Positions 17,956 to 27,608 of a stretch of DNA of 64,000 nt are shown piece by piece (position 1 is the first letter of the stretch; each line of letters starts with the position of its first letter). This DNA is from Desulfosporosinus nitroreducens (GTDB lineage: Bacteria; Bacillota; Desulfitobacteriia; Desulfitobacteriales; Desulfitobacteriaceae). The notes under the pieces are model-generated. The model was not told where the DNA came from. It did not search any database and saw nothing but the letters and a program-made list of their open reading frames with translations. Location: the NCBI RefSeq assembly GCF_023897015.1, contig NZ_JAMHFY010000015.1, positions 57,503 through 121,502 on the forward strand. Reading direction: 5' to 3'. Made by a program: the position numbers and the translations under genes.

Positions 17956-18823
17956 ATGACGATACAGATAACTAATTCCCAGCATACCACCCCCCATTTG
18001 CTTAGATAGTGCGATGACCTCAGGGGGTATTAAAGTCCATGAATATTACACCGGATGAGCCATTGTTGGAGGTGGCACGCTACAAACCTTAATTTATAAA
18101 TGAGATAATTGGTTTTTCGGTGTACCTTGAATCCATCAATGGGTAAAAACTGGTGAAAAATAAATATCTTTCTACATTAAAAATGGCGACACATAAACGC
18201 GATGACATAATATCTTGCGTTAGATGTTTGCCATTTTTTGGCGTTATAAAGTTTACAATCAATATATGGATTGCAATAGGATATACTGATTGCGGTAATA
18301 TTGACTTGATATACTATCAATGCTAATCTACTCTTGATAGATAGTTATGAGTTAATAGCAGAATAGCTTGTGCAAAATATTACGTTTATCTATACTTCAT
18401 CCATACAGGCATTAAAATAGGTATGTAAATATATGAAATTGGTGCACTGGAGGTGGAATGTAAGGGCTCACTCCCACAAGGACTTCACGGAACGCAGGGG
18501 TCTAAATAATCAAGGTGGGATGGCCGTTATATTAAGAAAAAAGTAGATTTTTTGGTAATTAGTGAAAAAAATCTTTTGCAATTATCTAATAATTTCGATC
18601 ATATCTTTAATAGTGTTTGTGCTCTTATGATATCTTCATTAAATAAAATGGTTGATTAAATTAGATACACCCTTTCAAGAGAGGATGGAGGGTATTTTTT
18701 ATCCCCTAAAAAATCTTTGGTATTAAGAATTCGAATAATAATTAAAAGATATATGGATGATGAAAGTATTCAAAAGTTATGTGGATCAGGTGGAAAATAT
18801 TCGTACTGAAAGGTGGAATTCAC
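17956..18823. other. Long gene-poor interval before the first SulP gene
   Basis: ~870 bp with no supported ORF. It contains a hairpin (AAATGGC near 18178 with GCCATTT near 18231, followed by T's). A promoter-like TTGACT-N17-TAATCT lies at 18301-18329. A second hairpin-like stretch around 18663-18700 ends in a T-run (GAGGGTATTTTTT). The rest is AT-rich and may be decayed sequence. Confidence 0.4.
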
Positions 18824-20635
18824 TTGTACTTAACACGATTTAAATATATTCCTTTAATTGGAACGATTGGAAACTACAAAAAGGAATATTTTAGTAAGGA
18901 TTTAGTTGCTGCTTTGACAGTAGCCGTAGTAGTTATTCCACAGTCTATGGCCTATGCATTGATTGCGGGTGTTAATCCAGTTTACGGTCTGTATACGGCT
19001 ATCGTATCGACTATTATTGCTTCAGCTTTTGGAAGCTCTAATCACATCATTGCTGGACCGACTAATGCAATTGCGCTGCTTGTGGCAGGCAGCCTGGGCA
19101 GCTATATGGGACAGGAAAACGTCTATCAAATGCTTTTTTTGATGACTTTTATGGTGGGTATCTTACAGATACTTTTTGGTGTCATTAAACTGGGTAAAGT
19201 AATCAATTTTGTGTCTCATTCTGTAGTTATCGGTTTTACAGCTGGTGCGGGTGTATTAATTGGACTCGGCCAACTGAGCACACTGTTAAGTATATCCATT
19301 AAAGATTCAGCTCATATGTCAACCATTCAAAAATTTTATTATGTTATGACTCACCTAAGTGAAACCAATTTATATGCCCTTGGACTTGGGGTTATGACGA
19401 TGGCGATTATTATAATTTGTAAAAAGATCAATAAGAAACTCCCTGGTGCTTTAATCGGAATTGTAATCCCAATTATTTTTATTGTTATTTTTGCTTTAGA
19501 TCAGAAGGGTGTAAAACTAACTGGCGTTATTCCATCTTCATTGCCACCATTCAAAATGATACAATTCGACATTACTGCTATGCAGAATCTTTTCGGTGGG
19601 GCAATAGCAATAGCCATTATCGGATTAGTTGAAGCCATAGCAATTGCTAAATCCATAGCGACTACCTCACGACAGAAAATTGATGCCAACCAAGAATTTA
19701 TAGCACAAGGTTTAGCAAACGCCGGCGCTTCATTCTTTCAGTGCTTTGCTGGTTCAGGTTCATTCACACGTTCTGCGATCAATTACCAAAGTGGTGCAGT
19801 TACCAGAATCGCGGGGATGCTGTCAGGTGTGATAGTAGCCATAGTCCTTGTGTTTTTTGCTCGATTTGCCCAGTTTATTCCCAATCCATGTCTCGCAGGA
19901 GTGATTTTAGTTATCGCCTATAACATGGTGGATAAAAAGGAAATAAAGCATATAGTCAAAGCAGGCAGATTCAAGTCTGATTCCCTTGCAATGTGGGCAA
20001 CCTGTATCGCAACAATCCTGATGCCTCATCTTGACGTTGCAATATATACGGGCATAGCACTATCCATCGCTTTGTACCTGAAAGATACTAACAAGGCTCC
20101 GTTGAAAATACTCGTTCCATCGCAAGAGAAAAATGGACACATCATTGAAAAAGAAGTAAGGGCTCTTAAGGAAAAAATTGATATTGTAATTATTCAGCCG
20201 GAAGGAAATCTCTTCTTTGGCTCGGCGGAAGACCTTCAGACCAAGCTGGATGACTTAGTTGATAAATCTAAGGTCTTTATCCTCAGGATGAAGTATGTTG
20301 CAACAATAGATTTGACGGCCTTAGGCGCTTTGAAGGTATTTATTAGAACTGTCAAAGAATCCGGAGGAATTATTATCTTTAGTGGTGTAAAATCGGAATT
20401 CAATTCATTACTGACGAATTCGAATGTTACTTCAGATATAGGAGAAGACAACATCTTTATGTCTGAGAATGAAATTTTTGCCTCTTCAACCAATGCCTTA
20501 GAAAGAGCAAGAACTGTTTTAAGTTGTGAAGTTAGTGATGATAAAGATAAATCTGTTGCGTGTACTCTGCTGGAATCCGAAACTGCTGCTAATGCAGGCC
20601 CAAGTGTTATAAATAAGAACACCGCTTCCTTATAA
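18824..20635 (+). CDS. SulP-family sulfate permease with STAS domain, copy 1
   Basis: A ~603-residue inner-membrane anion transporter with the SLC26/SulP signature. Transmembrane helices run from residue ~25 to ~400 (for example LVAALTVAVVVIPQSMAYAL and HIIAGPTNAIALLV). The core is followed by a cytoplasmic STAS domain (LFFGSAEDLQTKLDDL, IDLTALGALK). The likely substrate is sulfate, inferred from family and from the neighbouring sulfate block. I prefer the TTG start at 18824, with AGGTGG 7 nt upstream, because the protein then aligns with the paralogue's N-terminus. The ATG 45 nt upstream (18779) is the alternative. A Usp variant and a UDG-like gene follow on the same strand. Confidence 0.9.
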   Translation: MYLTRFKYIPLIGTIGNYKKEYFSKDLVAALTVAVVVIPQSMAYALIAGVNPVYGLYTAIVSTIIASAFGSSNHIIAGPTNAIALLVAGSLGSYMGQENVYQMLFLMTFMVGILQILFGVIKLGKVINFVSHSVVIGFTAGAGVLIGLGQLSTLLSISIKDSAHMSTIQKFYYVMTHLSETNLYALGLGVMTMAIIIICKKINKKLPGALIGIVIPIIFIVIFALDQKGVKLTGVIPSSLPPFKMIQFDITAMQNLFGGAIAIAIIGLVEAIAIAKSIATTSRQKIDANQEFIAQGLANAGASFFQCFAGSGSFTRSAINYQSGAVTRIAGMLSGVIVAIVLVFFARFAQFIPNPCLAGVILVIAYNMVDKKEIKHIVKAGRFKSDSLAMWATCIATILMPHLDVAIYTGIALSIALYLKDTNKAPLKILVPSQEKNGHIIEKEVRALKEKIDIVIIQPEGNLFFGSAEDLQTKLDDLVDKSKVFILRMKYVATIDLTALGALKVFIRTVKESGGIIIFSGVKSEFNSLLTNSNVTSDIGEDNIFMSENEIFASSTNALERARTVLSCEVSDDKDKSVACTLLESETAANAGPSVINKNTASL

Positions 20636-20672
20636 ATAGGAAGCAGTGTAAATAGTGAAGGAGGTTTTTGGC

Positions 20673-21212
20673 ATGAGTGATTCAAAGTTTAATGTACTTC
20701 TTTATTCTGATGGGTCTCAACAGGCTTTTTCTGCGGCTGTTTATTCTGCCAACCTACTAAAAAAAATGCCGAATATGCAATTAACTATTGTACAGGTTCA
20801 AGAAAGTGATGAAGGTTCGATGGGGGTAGAGTATAGTTGGATTGATACTTGGCCAGTCAGTCCTACCTCGGAATGGATGAAACGCGTTATTGAATCTGAT
20901 ACGAATGTTAGAAATCTGTACAATGATATACTAACTACGACTGATGGAATATTTACAGACAGAGTCAAGGACGTCAATCACCATGTAATATACTGTAATC
21001 CGAGTATTACAGATACTGTAGACGCTCTCCTCGAGTATGCAGAAAAGAAACATTTTAAATTAATTATAATGGGTACACGAGGACTTACTACGTTAAAAGG
21101 ATTAATTTTTGGTTGTATTGCGCACAACGTCCTTAACAGATCTCCCATACCTGTGTTACTGATTAAGAAGTTACCTCAAGACTTTATTGACAGCTATTGC
21201 TCAGACACCTGA
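20673..21212 (+). CDS. Universal-stress-protein variant, copy 1
   Basis: 179 residues with a Usp fold. The N-terminal strand is FNVLLYSDGSQQAFSAAVYSA. The ATP-binding loop is MGTRG-(9 residues)-GC, close to the G2xG9xG(S/T) consensus but with Cys in place of Ser/Thr. Compared with classical ~140-residue UspA it has an insertion of ~35-40 residues after the second strand, with the Trp-bearing motif EYSWIDTW...SEWM. Three relatives occur further on (34628, 38936, 39695). The ATG at 20673 has GGAGG upstream. It is 37 bp after the SulP stop, so co-transcription with the permease is likely. Confidence 0.85.
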   Translation: MSDSKFNVLLYSDGSQQAFSAAVYSANLLKKMPNMQLTIVQVQESDEGSMGVEYSWIDTWPVSPTSEWMKRVIESDTNVRNLYNDILTTTDGIFTDRVKDVNHHVIYCNPSITDTVDALLEYAEKKHFKLIIMGTRGLTTLKGLIFGCIAHNVLNRSPIPVLLIKKLPQDFIDSYCSDT

Positions 21213-21302
21213 TTTTGCTGTCTAAAGTGTATTTATCAATTGTAAGAATTAGCTTTGTGTGTGCAAATTCGTCTTGTGATTAGTCTGTCCGCAAAACAAT
21301 TG

Positions 21303-21334
21303 GCCCCGCAGAGAAATTGTCTCAGCGGGGCTTT
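21303..21334 (+). terminator. Rho-independent terminator after Usp copy 1
   Basis: GCCCCGC...GCGGGGC stem with a 15-nt loop, followed by TTTATAGGTTTT. It ends the SulP-Usp transcript before the first UDG-like gene. Confidence 0.8.
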
Positions 21335-21563
21335 ATAGGTTTTATAAACAAATCTGCTTAATCCATCTTAGTTATTATATCATTCACATATTTAATTTAA
21401 AGCCATCGATTTAGAAACAAAGTTTTAGTGAATAATATATTTAAATTACGAAATTTGAAAGTGTAGACAATGTAACCTGTTTATATAATAGTTGCCTAGC
21501 AATCACATTCATGAGACGTTTCGTATGTTGTAGTAATCCTTCAAACAGAAAGGTGGGATGGGG

Positions 21564-22181
21564 TTGTCCGGTATAACACTTAATGAAGATATGCCTTTGG
21601 TCGATAAGATGAAGAGGGAGTCAGGTGAAAGAACCAATCCAATTTGGCTATTATTTAATCCGAAACATCCTGGTGTTCGTCACTATATTTGGACACCCGT
21701 ATTAGCAGAAATACAGGACAGAGTATATAGAGAACTGCGTACAAGGATAGATGCCTCAAAGATATATATTAGGAGCGCTGTTAATGATAGTAGAATAGTT
21801 CCCAATACTCTAAATTGGTGGGATCCTAAAGTAGCTGCCGAGATACAACAGTTTAGAGATATTGCTCTTGAGCATGAACCAAAGGTTCTTATTTCCTTTG
21901 GGGCCTTTCCGTTTGAATTTGTAAGACGTGTTTACGAGATAAAACCTGAAAAAGGACCTAAGTCTTGGGGAACAACTAACTTAGGGGATGAATTCGGAAA
22001 ATCAATGGAAAATTTCGATATAAATAAAACCAATATAGTTCCATTACTACGAAGAGTAGTTTCAAGTGATAAGTTTATAGAAGATCCCAGTTATTCCGAG
22101 AATTACTTTCATTATGTTGGAACAAAGATAGCGGATAAGATTATTGAGAATAAAGAAAGTCTTAAGATATGGATGGACTAA
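21564..22181 (+). CDS. UDG-fold-like protein of unknown function, copy 1 of 5
   Basis: 205 residues. Five paralogues in this window share PIWLLINPKYP near the N-terminus, then IW.PVL.EIQD+VYRE, NIYIRSAV.D, PNTLNWW, PK.LISFGAFPFEF.RRVYE, FDI.KTN.IPLLRRV and YVG.KIA.KII. The order resembles uracil-DNA-glycosylase-superfamily motifs: GINPG-like motif A, the strand-Gly segment of 'vvvLG..A', and the 'pllHPS' motif. Here the catalytic-type His is replaced by Arg, so base excision is doubtful. The TTG start (TTGTCC) follows GGTGGG and aligns with copy 2. An in-frame ATG lies 6 nt upstream with poor spacing. The fold assignment is an inference. Confidence 0.6.
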   Translation: MSGITLNEDMPLVDKMKRESGERTNPIWLLFNPKHPGVRHYIWTPVLAEIQDRVYRELRTRIDASKIYIRSAVNDSRIVPNTLNWWDPKVAAEIQQFRDIALEHEPKVLISFGAFPFEFVRRVYEIKPEKGPKSWGTTNLGDEFGKSMENFDINKTNIVPLLRRVVSSDKFIEDPSYSENYFHYVGTKIADKIIENKESLKIWMD

Positions 22182-22217
22182 ACCTATAGAGTCTTGTTTA
22201 TAATTCAATGAAATTTT

Positions 22218-22251
22218 AGCCCCGAATGATAAGCATAACGTCGGGGCTTTT
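22218..22251 (+). terminator. Rho-independent terminator after UDG-like copy 1
   Basis: AGCCCCGA...TCGGGGCT stem followed by TTTAATTTTC, 37 bp after the stop codon. Confidence 0.8.
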
Positions 22252-22565
22252 AATTTTCTCAAAAATACCATATAACCATAATAATATAAATGGATTATGA
22301 AGAAATAGTTTTGGAGTGGATAAAACGAACATAATGATTATTTGTAATTACGGCACAAGGAGATTTATATCTAAACATTGTAAATAGACACAATTTAACG
22401 GTGGTCAGAGGGAGTTAAAGAGATATTTTTCAGGAAATAAGCTGGTTTTGAAAAATACACAAATGCTTCAAGTCATATTTACTTTCAGGTTATTGATACT
22501 TGTAGGTCAATTTTTTGCGGTACAAGGTTGAATGATAAATAATTATATGCTTGATATTAAGTATA
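22252..22565. other. Gene-free interval
   Basis: AT-rich, with no ORF backed by a ribosome binding site and no recurring repeat seen until the leader repeat starts at 22566. Confidence 0.4.
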
Positions 22566-22755
22566 TTAATTATGAGCATATTGTTTTCCACTAGACACGA
22601 TTGTGTCATAATGATAATCTCTAATTGTGAGAAAAAACACAATTAGAGAAAGGAGTTGGGATAATTTAGTTCTTAATAGCTCGCTCATCAATGTTACCTC
22701 CTCTTACGATATAATTATAAAGCCGCCTTGAAAGGCCGCTAAGAAATTTGATCGT
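22566..22755 (+). repeat. Leader repeat, unit A (promoter + GCAGCC/GGCCGC hairpin)
   Basis: First of five related units. It has a promoter-like block TTAATT-N18-ACTAGA (22566-22595), a conserved transcribed block ending AATTGTGAG with a perfect CTCTAATTGTG/CACAATTAGAG hairpin, and a purine-rich SD-like AAAGGAG. About 90 nt further on is the hairpin block AAGCCGCCTTGAAAGGCCGC followed by TAAGAAATTTGATCG. The unit lies 116 bp before UDG-like copy 2 and reads toward it. Confidence 0.6.
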
Positions 22756-22870
22756 AGTATTAAAATCTAAACAGTGAAAATTTACGAGCATTCTCAGTGA
22801 ACCTTACAAAACAGGGAGCGAATTCTTTCGCTGGCTGTGGCAACACAGAAAATGAAAGGTGGGGGTTGAT

Positions 22871-23503
22871 TTGTCCTGCTTTACTTTAAATGACTCTCAG
22901 TCTGATGGTGAGAATACGAAAAGAGAATTAGGAGAAAGAGCTTATCCTATATGGCTGTTAATCAATCCAAAATACCCTGCAGTTCGCCATGACATCTGGA
23001 GACCAGTATTAGACGAGATCCAGGACAGAGTATTCAGGGAATTGCATACAAGAATAGATACCTCGAATATTTATATCAGGAGTGCTGTAAGCGATGGAGG
23101 AATAGTTCCTAATACTCTAAATTGGTGGGGTAAGGAAGTAGCAAAAGAGATCGAGTTTTACAGAGAGATTGCTCATATTCACAAACCAAAAATGCTAATT
23201 TCTTTTGGTGCATTTCCATTTGAATTTGCCAGGCGCGTCTACGAAGTCAAACCAGAAAAAGGACCTAAGGCTTGGAGCTCATCTATTCTAAAAGATGAAT
23301 TTGAAAATTCAATGAATAATTTTGATATAAATAAAACTAACAGAATTCCTTTATTGCGCAGGGTCATTGCTACTGATAAGTTCATAGAAACAAGCAATTT
23401 TTTGTCCCAGACAGATAGGGAGACTTACTTTCAACACGTTGGCTCAAAAATTGCTGAAAAGATAATTGCAAATAAGGATTATCTGGATATTTGGATTAAG
23501 TAA
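22871..23503 (+). CDS. UDG-fold-like protein of unknown function, copy 2 of 5
   Basis: 210 residues with all five conserved blocks intact, including WLLINPKYP, NIYIRSAVSDGG, LISFGAFPFEF and IPLLRRV. It is closest to copies 1, 4 and 5. The start is taken as TTG (TTGTCC) behind AAAGGTGGGGG, homologous to copy 1. Leader repeat unit A stands upstream, and the NtrC-type regulator gene follows ~120 bp downstream on the same strand. No signal peptide or membrane segment is seen, so the protein should be cytoplasmic. Function unknown. Confidence 0.65.
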   Translation: MSCFTLNDSQSDGENTKRELGERAYPIWLLINPKYPAVRHDIWRPVLDEIQDRVFRELHTRIDTSNIYIRSAVSDGGIVPNTLNWWGKEVAKEIEFYREIAHIHKPKMLISFGAFPFEFARRVYEVKPEKGPKAWSSSILKDEFENSMNNFDINKTNRIPLLRRVIATDKFIETSNFLSQTDRETYFQHVGSKIAEKIIANKDYLDIWIK

Positions 23504-23625
23504 ACCTCAATAGCAAAAAGCAGAGTAAAGGAATTTTATTCAAACCACCGGAATCAATGTGTGGACGTTAAAAGGTCAGTTAGAATTTGTAACTCATTTT
23601 AAGTTAATTAAAGGAGGTGTTTTTC

Positions 23626-24981
23626 TTGAATAAGATCCTTATCATCGATGATGAAGAGCATCTATGTTGGGCTCTTGAGAAAGGCCTCCGTCAGGAAGGA
23701 TATCAGGTGATAACCTCCACGCGGGGGAAAGAAGGCCTGGAACTAATTCAGAATGAAACACCTTCCTTGGTCATACTTGATCTCAAAATGCCCGAAATGG
23801 ATGGGCTAGAGGTATTGGTTAAGGCTAAAGACCTCATCCCAAAGCTTCCGGTAATTATGATAACTGCTCACGGTTCAATAGACACTGCTATCGAAGCTAT
23901 GAAGCTTGGGGCAATTGACTATATTGCCAAACCTTTTGACCTAGACGAACTCAAGATAGTTGTGAAAAAGGCCTTAATGGTAAGCCATCTAAGGGAAGAA
24001 GTTGTATTTTTACGCTCTGAACTGAACAAAAAACACCCTAGAATTCTTGGCAACAGTCCTGCTATTCAAGAAGTTAACACTCTTGTAGAAAGGGTCGCTG
24101 ACAGTAATGCTACTGTATTTATTACAGGAGAAAGCGGGACTGGCAAAGAGGTAACTGCGCTTTCGATTCACAATCTAAGCTATCGCAGGGAAAAATCCTA
24201 TGTGCCTATTAACTGTGCAGCACTGCCTGAGTCGTTACTGGAGAGTGAATTGTTTGGACATGAAAAGGGAGCCTTTACTGGTGCTGTAGTCAGAAAATTA
24301 GGCCGCTTTGAATTAGCTGATAAAGGAACGCTATTCTTAGATGAGGTTACTGAAATGCCTCTGTCTATGCAAGTAAAACTGCTAAGAGTTCTTCAGGAAA
24401 GACAGTTTGAAAGGGTCGGAGGAACAGAAAGCATAAAAATAGATGTAAGGGTTATAGCAGCAACTAATCGGGACCCTTTAGACTGTGTTAAACAAGGCAC
24501 TTTTCGGGAGGATCTGTACTACCGATTAAATGTATTGCCGATTCACATTCCCCCCTTAAGACAAAGATCAGAAGATATATCCCTATTGACTATGCACTTT
24601 CTTCAAAAATTTAACCCTGCTCAGGAACAAATGATCTCTTCAGATGCGATGGGATTATTAATGAACTATGAGTGGCCTGGGAACATCCGTGAGTTGCAAA
24701 ACGTCATTGAAAGGTCTGTTATCCTATCTCAGGGGAATGAGATTAAGGTGCAGCATTTACCAAAGGAAATTCAAAAAGCTGATTTAAGAAAAAACGAGTT
24801 GGATAAAGGTTTGATTCTAAATTTCCCAGACAAGGGGATATCCTTTGATGAGGTTGAAAGAGAACTGATTCTTAAGGCTCTTGAGAAAAGTAGGGGAAAT
24901 CAAACTAAAGCGGCTCAACTTTTAGGCCTTACTCGGTCGGCGCTTCTATATAGGGCTCAAAAGTACCAAGTAAGGTTATAA
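23626..24981 (+). CDS. NtrC-family sigma-54-dependent response regulator
   Basis: 451 residues in three domains. The receiver is N-terminal with the phospho-acceptor Asp in LVILDLKMPEMDG and the conserved Lys in IAKPFDLDEL. The AAA+ domain has Walker A GESGTGKE, the sigma-54-contacting loop GAFTGA and Walker B LFLDEVTEM. A Fis-type helix-turn-helix lies at the C-terminus (RGNQTKAAQLLGLTRSALL). TTG start at 23626 with AAGGAGG upstream. It should activate -24/-12 promoters. Two such promoters are visible 2-4 kb downstream in the same island. The histidine kinase at 29012 is the likely partner. Confidence 0.93.
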   Translation: MNKILIIDDEEHLCWALEKGLRQEGYQVITSTRGKEGLELIQNETPSLVILDLKMPEMDGLEVLVKAKDLIPKLPVIMITAHGSIDTAIEAMKLGAIDYIAKPFDLDELKIVVKKALMVSHLREEVVFLRSELNKKHPRILGNSPAIQEVNTLVERVADSNATVFITGESGTGKEVTALSIHNLSYRREKSYVPINCAALPESLLESELFGHEKGAFTGAVVRKLGRFELADKGTLFLDEVTEMPLSMQVKLLRVLQERQFERVGGTESIKIDVRVIAATNRDPLDCVKQGTFREDLYYRLNVLPIHIPPLRQRSEDISLLTMHFLQKFNPAQEQMISSDAMGLLMNYEWPGNIRELQNVIERSVILSQGNEIKVQHLPKEIQKADLRKNELDKGLILNFPDKGISFDEVERELILKALEKSRGNQTKAAQLLGLTRSALLYRAQKYQVRL

Positions 24982-25068
24982 CGAATCACGGTATTCTAAT
25001 AAGTAATTTAAAGCTGCTTTGCAGAAAATTGTACGTTAACGAGTTATATCTTAGGGAGGGATAATATC

Positions 25069-25335
25069 ATGAACAATACCTCTAAGTGTAGCCGATGTAT
25101 TAATAAGGAATCATGCCATATTCGCTCTAATCTTAACAAGATAATTCAGGAAGTAATTAAAAAATCGGAAGCTGATATTCAAGAATTGTCACCCAAAGAG
25201 ATAGACTATATGATCCTTACAGACATTTCGATTATCCCAACCCGGTGCGAAAATTATCAATGCCGTCATGAGCCGGCTGAAAAACGTGGGCGTTTATTCA
25301 CATTTAGGAGAATGATGGCAACTGCTGCTGTATGA
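25069..25335 (+). CDS. Small Cys-rich protein of unknown function
   Basis: 88 residues behind a GGGAGGG site. Cys7, Cys10 and Cys16 sit near the N-terminus and Cys60, Cys65 and His67 near the C-terminus, separated by a charged helical segment. The pattern suggests a zinc site or an Fe-S site. The basic tail (KRGRLFTFRRMM) could contact nucleic acid or membrane. It follows the sigma-54 regulator by 87 bp and may be co-transcribed. I do not recognise the family. Confidence 0.6.
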   Translation: MNNTSKCSRCINKESCHIRSNLNKIIQEVIKKSEADIQELSPKEIDYMILTDISIIPTRCENYQCRHEPAEKRGRLFTFRRMMATAAV

Positions 25336-25411
25336 TGGGTTCTTTGTTTCGCTTTCATGTCATTCAATTATGTACGAAGCGAGGAGAGTATTATTAATAA
25401 TTCGTTATTTC

Positions 25412-25456
25412 AAACATTCCCCCTTAGAGATAAACTATCTTTGAGGGGGAATGTTT
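25412..25456. terminator. Bidirectional terminator between convergent genes
   Basis: AAACATTCCCCCT...AGGGGGAATGTTT perfect 13-bp stem placed between the Cys-rich gene and the leftward SulP gene. It can serve both. Confidence 0.75.
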
Positions 25457-25488
25457 GATTACCTCACACAGTTAATATACAAAACGTC

Positions 25489-27213
25489 TTAATATGCTTG
25501 AGCAGATCTCTTTTCGGTCTTATAACTTACGTTCCGGACAAACGAACTTGCTTCGTCCAGCGCCTTCCCGGATGTGGCAAATACCTCATCGTCTTCCATG
25601 AAGATATTCTCTTGCCCGACATGATTGACAATATGCATTTTATCTAACATACGTAATATTTTAGGTGTAACTCCAGATAGAATAACTCTCTTTTCTTCCT
25701 CTAAAGCACGGTTAATAAATCCCTCGATAACTTCCAATGCAGTAATATCGATTATTAATACACTTTTGAAACGAATAAGGAAGACCTTAGAGTTGGAGTA
25801 AGAGTCACTCAACTTCTTGTCTAGATCGGCCGAGGAACCAAAATATAAATTTCCTTCTAGTTGAAGAATTGAGATAGATGTGTCTTGCCCATTGCCGATT
25901 TGCTCTACAAATTGCCCATCATTCCCCCTGACCGGTTCAAGGGTTCTGACAGTTGCTACACCCGAATCTTTGAGATAGAGTAATAATGAAATTGCAACTC
26001 CTGCATATATTGCTTGTTCTAAATGAGGTGCGAAGACGGTAGTCAACATGGTTACAAGCAATACCGCGGCATCATTGCGGTTGGTTGTTAATACTTTTGC
26101 TAATGCTTTTTTATCAATCATGGAGTAGGCAACCAGCATGATAACCCCAGCTAAACTCGCATTTGGAATATACCTCGCAAAGGGTGCAAAGAAAACCAAA
26201 ACTATGAGTATTATCAGACCTACCAGTACCCCGGTTACTCTAGTTTTCCCCCCATTTTGATAAGTAATAGCCGAACGAGTAAAGGAACCGGAACCTGCTA
26301 TACTGCTAAAAAATGAACCTCCTAAATTAGCCATTCCCTGCCCTATAAATTCCTGATTTGGATCTATTTTTTGATGTGTTTTAGACGCGATGGCCTTGGA
26401 GATCGATACTGCTTCTACCAGACCAATTATAGCTATGACAACTGCCCCTGTTCCCAAATCACCGATAGCCGAGAGAGTGAAATTAGGTATACTTAAAGGC
26501 GGGATGGCTTGAGGTATTTGACCTACAACCTTAACTCCATATTTCTCCAACCCCAAAATCATTACTAAAAGTACTGACAAAATAACCCCTAATAGAGCTC
26601 CAGGTAAATTTTTATTAATTCCTTTAAGTACTATTATTACTGCCATAGTAAAGATCCCGATACTAAAGGCGTGATAATTAATTTTATCAATACTTTGAAA
26701 ACATGCTATAACCTTGCCAATACTTGAAAGGTGTCCATTTGTCAGCGTAATACCCATTAAGTTATTAAGTTGCCCCATAGCGATGATAATACCCGCCCCG
26801 GCGGTAAAGCCAACGATTACTGCATGGGAAACGTAGTTGACTAGAGAGCCTAGTCTCAGAACACCCATTGTAAGCTGAATGGCTCCCACTAAAAATGTTA
26901 GAAGAAATAAGTTGCCAAAAAAATTCTCGCTTCCAGCAAAGGGTATCATGTAGGATGCTATTAAGAGACAGATAGCGTTAGTAGGCCCCGTGGCTAACTG
27001 ATTGGAACTTCCAAAGGATGATGCGATGATTGTTAGCACAATACCGGAGTAGAGGCCGTATGCCGGGTGAACCCCTGCGATCATTGCATAAGCCATAGTT
27101 TGTGGTAAAGCAACTACGGCAACTGTTAGTGCAGCAATCAAATCAAATCTAAAATTTCTTTTATCATAATTGATTAAGGTATCTATAATCGGGATAAATT
27201 TAACAATGTTCAT
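25489..27213 (-). CDS. SulP-family sulfate permease with STAS domain, copy 2
   Basis: 574 residues, paralogous to the SulP at 18824 across its whole length: the same FIPIIDTL N-terminus, ALTVAVVALPQTMAYAMIAGV, GSGSFTRSAITYQNGG and a STAS domain with ITALEVIEGFINRA. Probable sulfate uptake, inferred. The start is ATG at 27213 preceded by a G-rich site (GGGGGGC). The frame stays open 75 nt upstream, but those residues lack a counterpart in copy 1. A sigma-54 promoter lies at 27325-27340, ~110 bp upstream on the same strand, so expression is probably regulator-dependent. Confidence 0.9.
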   Translation of the reverse strand: MNIVKFIPIIDTLINYDKRNFRFDLIAALTVAVVALPQTMAYAMIAGVHPAYGLYSGIVLTIIASSFGSSNQLATGPTNAICLLIASYMIPFAGSENFFGNLFLLTFLVGAIQLTMGVLRLGSLVNYVSHAVIVGFTAGAGIIIAMGQLNNLMGITLTNGHLSSIGKVIACFQSIDKINYHAFSIGIFTMAVIIVLKGINKNLPGALLGVILSVLLVMILGLEKYGVKVVGQIPQAIPPLSIPNFTLSAIGDLGTGAVVIAIIGLVEAVSISKAIASKTHQKIDPNQEFIGQGMANLGGSFFSSIAGSGSFTRSAITYQNGGKTRVTGVLVGLIILIVLVFFAPFARYIPNASLAGVIMLVAYSMIDKKALAKVLTTNRNDAAVLLVTMLTTVFAPHLEQAIYAGVAISLLLYLKDSGVATVRTLEPVRGNDGQFVEQIGNGQDTSISILQLEGNLYFGSSADLDKKLSDSYSNSKVFLIRFKSVLIIDITALEVIEGFINRALEEEKRVILSGVTPKILRMLDKMHIVNHVGQENIFMEDDEVFATSGKALDEASSFVRNVSYKTEKRSAQAY

Positions 27214-27298
27214 AATTATTGCCCCCCCAACAAAAGTCTTGTGAAACAAGGTGCGTTTTAAGGCGATTTTCTGACGTCCAAAAACCACTTTCCATTTA

Positions 27299-27537
27299 TC
27301 TTAGTGCACTCATTTAGTTATTGATGCAATTATCATGCCAGCAATATTACGTCAATTCATCCAGATGTTTGTATTATTTTAGACATATAAATCTGTTAGC
27401 TAGCAATTACTAGGATTCAAAAGAACTGAAGAACCTGTAATTTCTTAAATTATTGCTCTTTAGAGTAGGAATTCTCTTTCTGTTTGTTTTTAAACAGTTA
27501 CAATTGTATTGTCTGAATTCAGGCTGCAGTCAAGTGT
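27299..27537. repeat. ~225-bp imperfect duplication, left copy
   Basis: Aligns with 28777-29001 over its whole length. Best-conserved parts are the sigma-54 promoter, a TTTTAGACAT block, the dyad CTGTTTGTTTTTAAACAG (27480-27497) and ATTGTCTGAATTCA. The right copy lies immediately upstream of the histidine kinase. Here no kinase follows, so this copy has kept only its leftward promoter role. Confidence 0.75.
27325..27340 (-). promoter_or_regulatory. Sigma-54 (-24/-12) promoter for SulP copy 2
   Basis: On the minus strand TGGCATGATAATTGCA matches TGGCAC-N5-TTGCA with one mismatch and the obligatory GG/GC spacing. A CTGTTTGTTTTTAAACAG dyad 140 bp upstream (27480-27497) is a candidate activator site. 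Confidence 0.75.
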
Positions 27538-27546
27538 TTTATTAAA

Positions 27547-27585
27547 AAGACGACTCAAATTTAAGAAAAAAATTTGAATCGTCTT
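27547..27585 (-). terminator. Terminator of the UDG-like copy 3 transcript
   Basis: AAGACGACTCAAATTT pairs with AATTTGAATCGTCTT. On the minus strand the stem is followed by TTTTTAATAAAAC. It separates the copy 3 operon from the SulP promoter. Confidence 0.75.
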
Positions 27586-27608
27586 CTTTAATATAGATCA
27601 TAGTCAAT

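Noticed and set aside
18040..18090. Possible sigma-54 promoter TGGCACGCTACAAACC
   Set aside because: The -24 half is good but the -12 half lacks TTGC, so the essential GC is missing.
20236..20685. 149-codon minus-strand ORF
   Set aside because: Shadow of the STAS domain of SulP copy 1.
22566..22688. 40-codon minus-strand ORF starting at 22688 with GGAGG upstream
   Set aside because: It has a fair ribosome binding site but runs antisense through the conserved promoter block, has no recognisable features and is not open in the other units.
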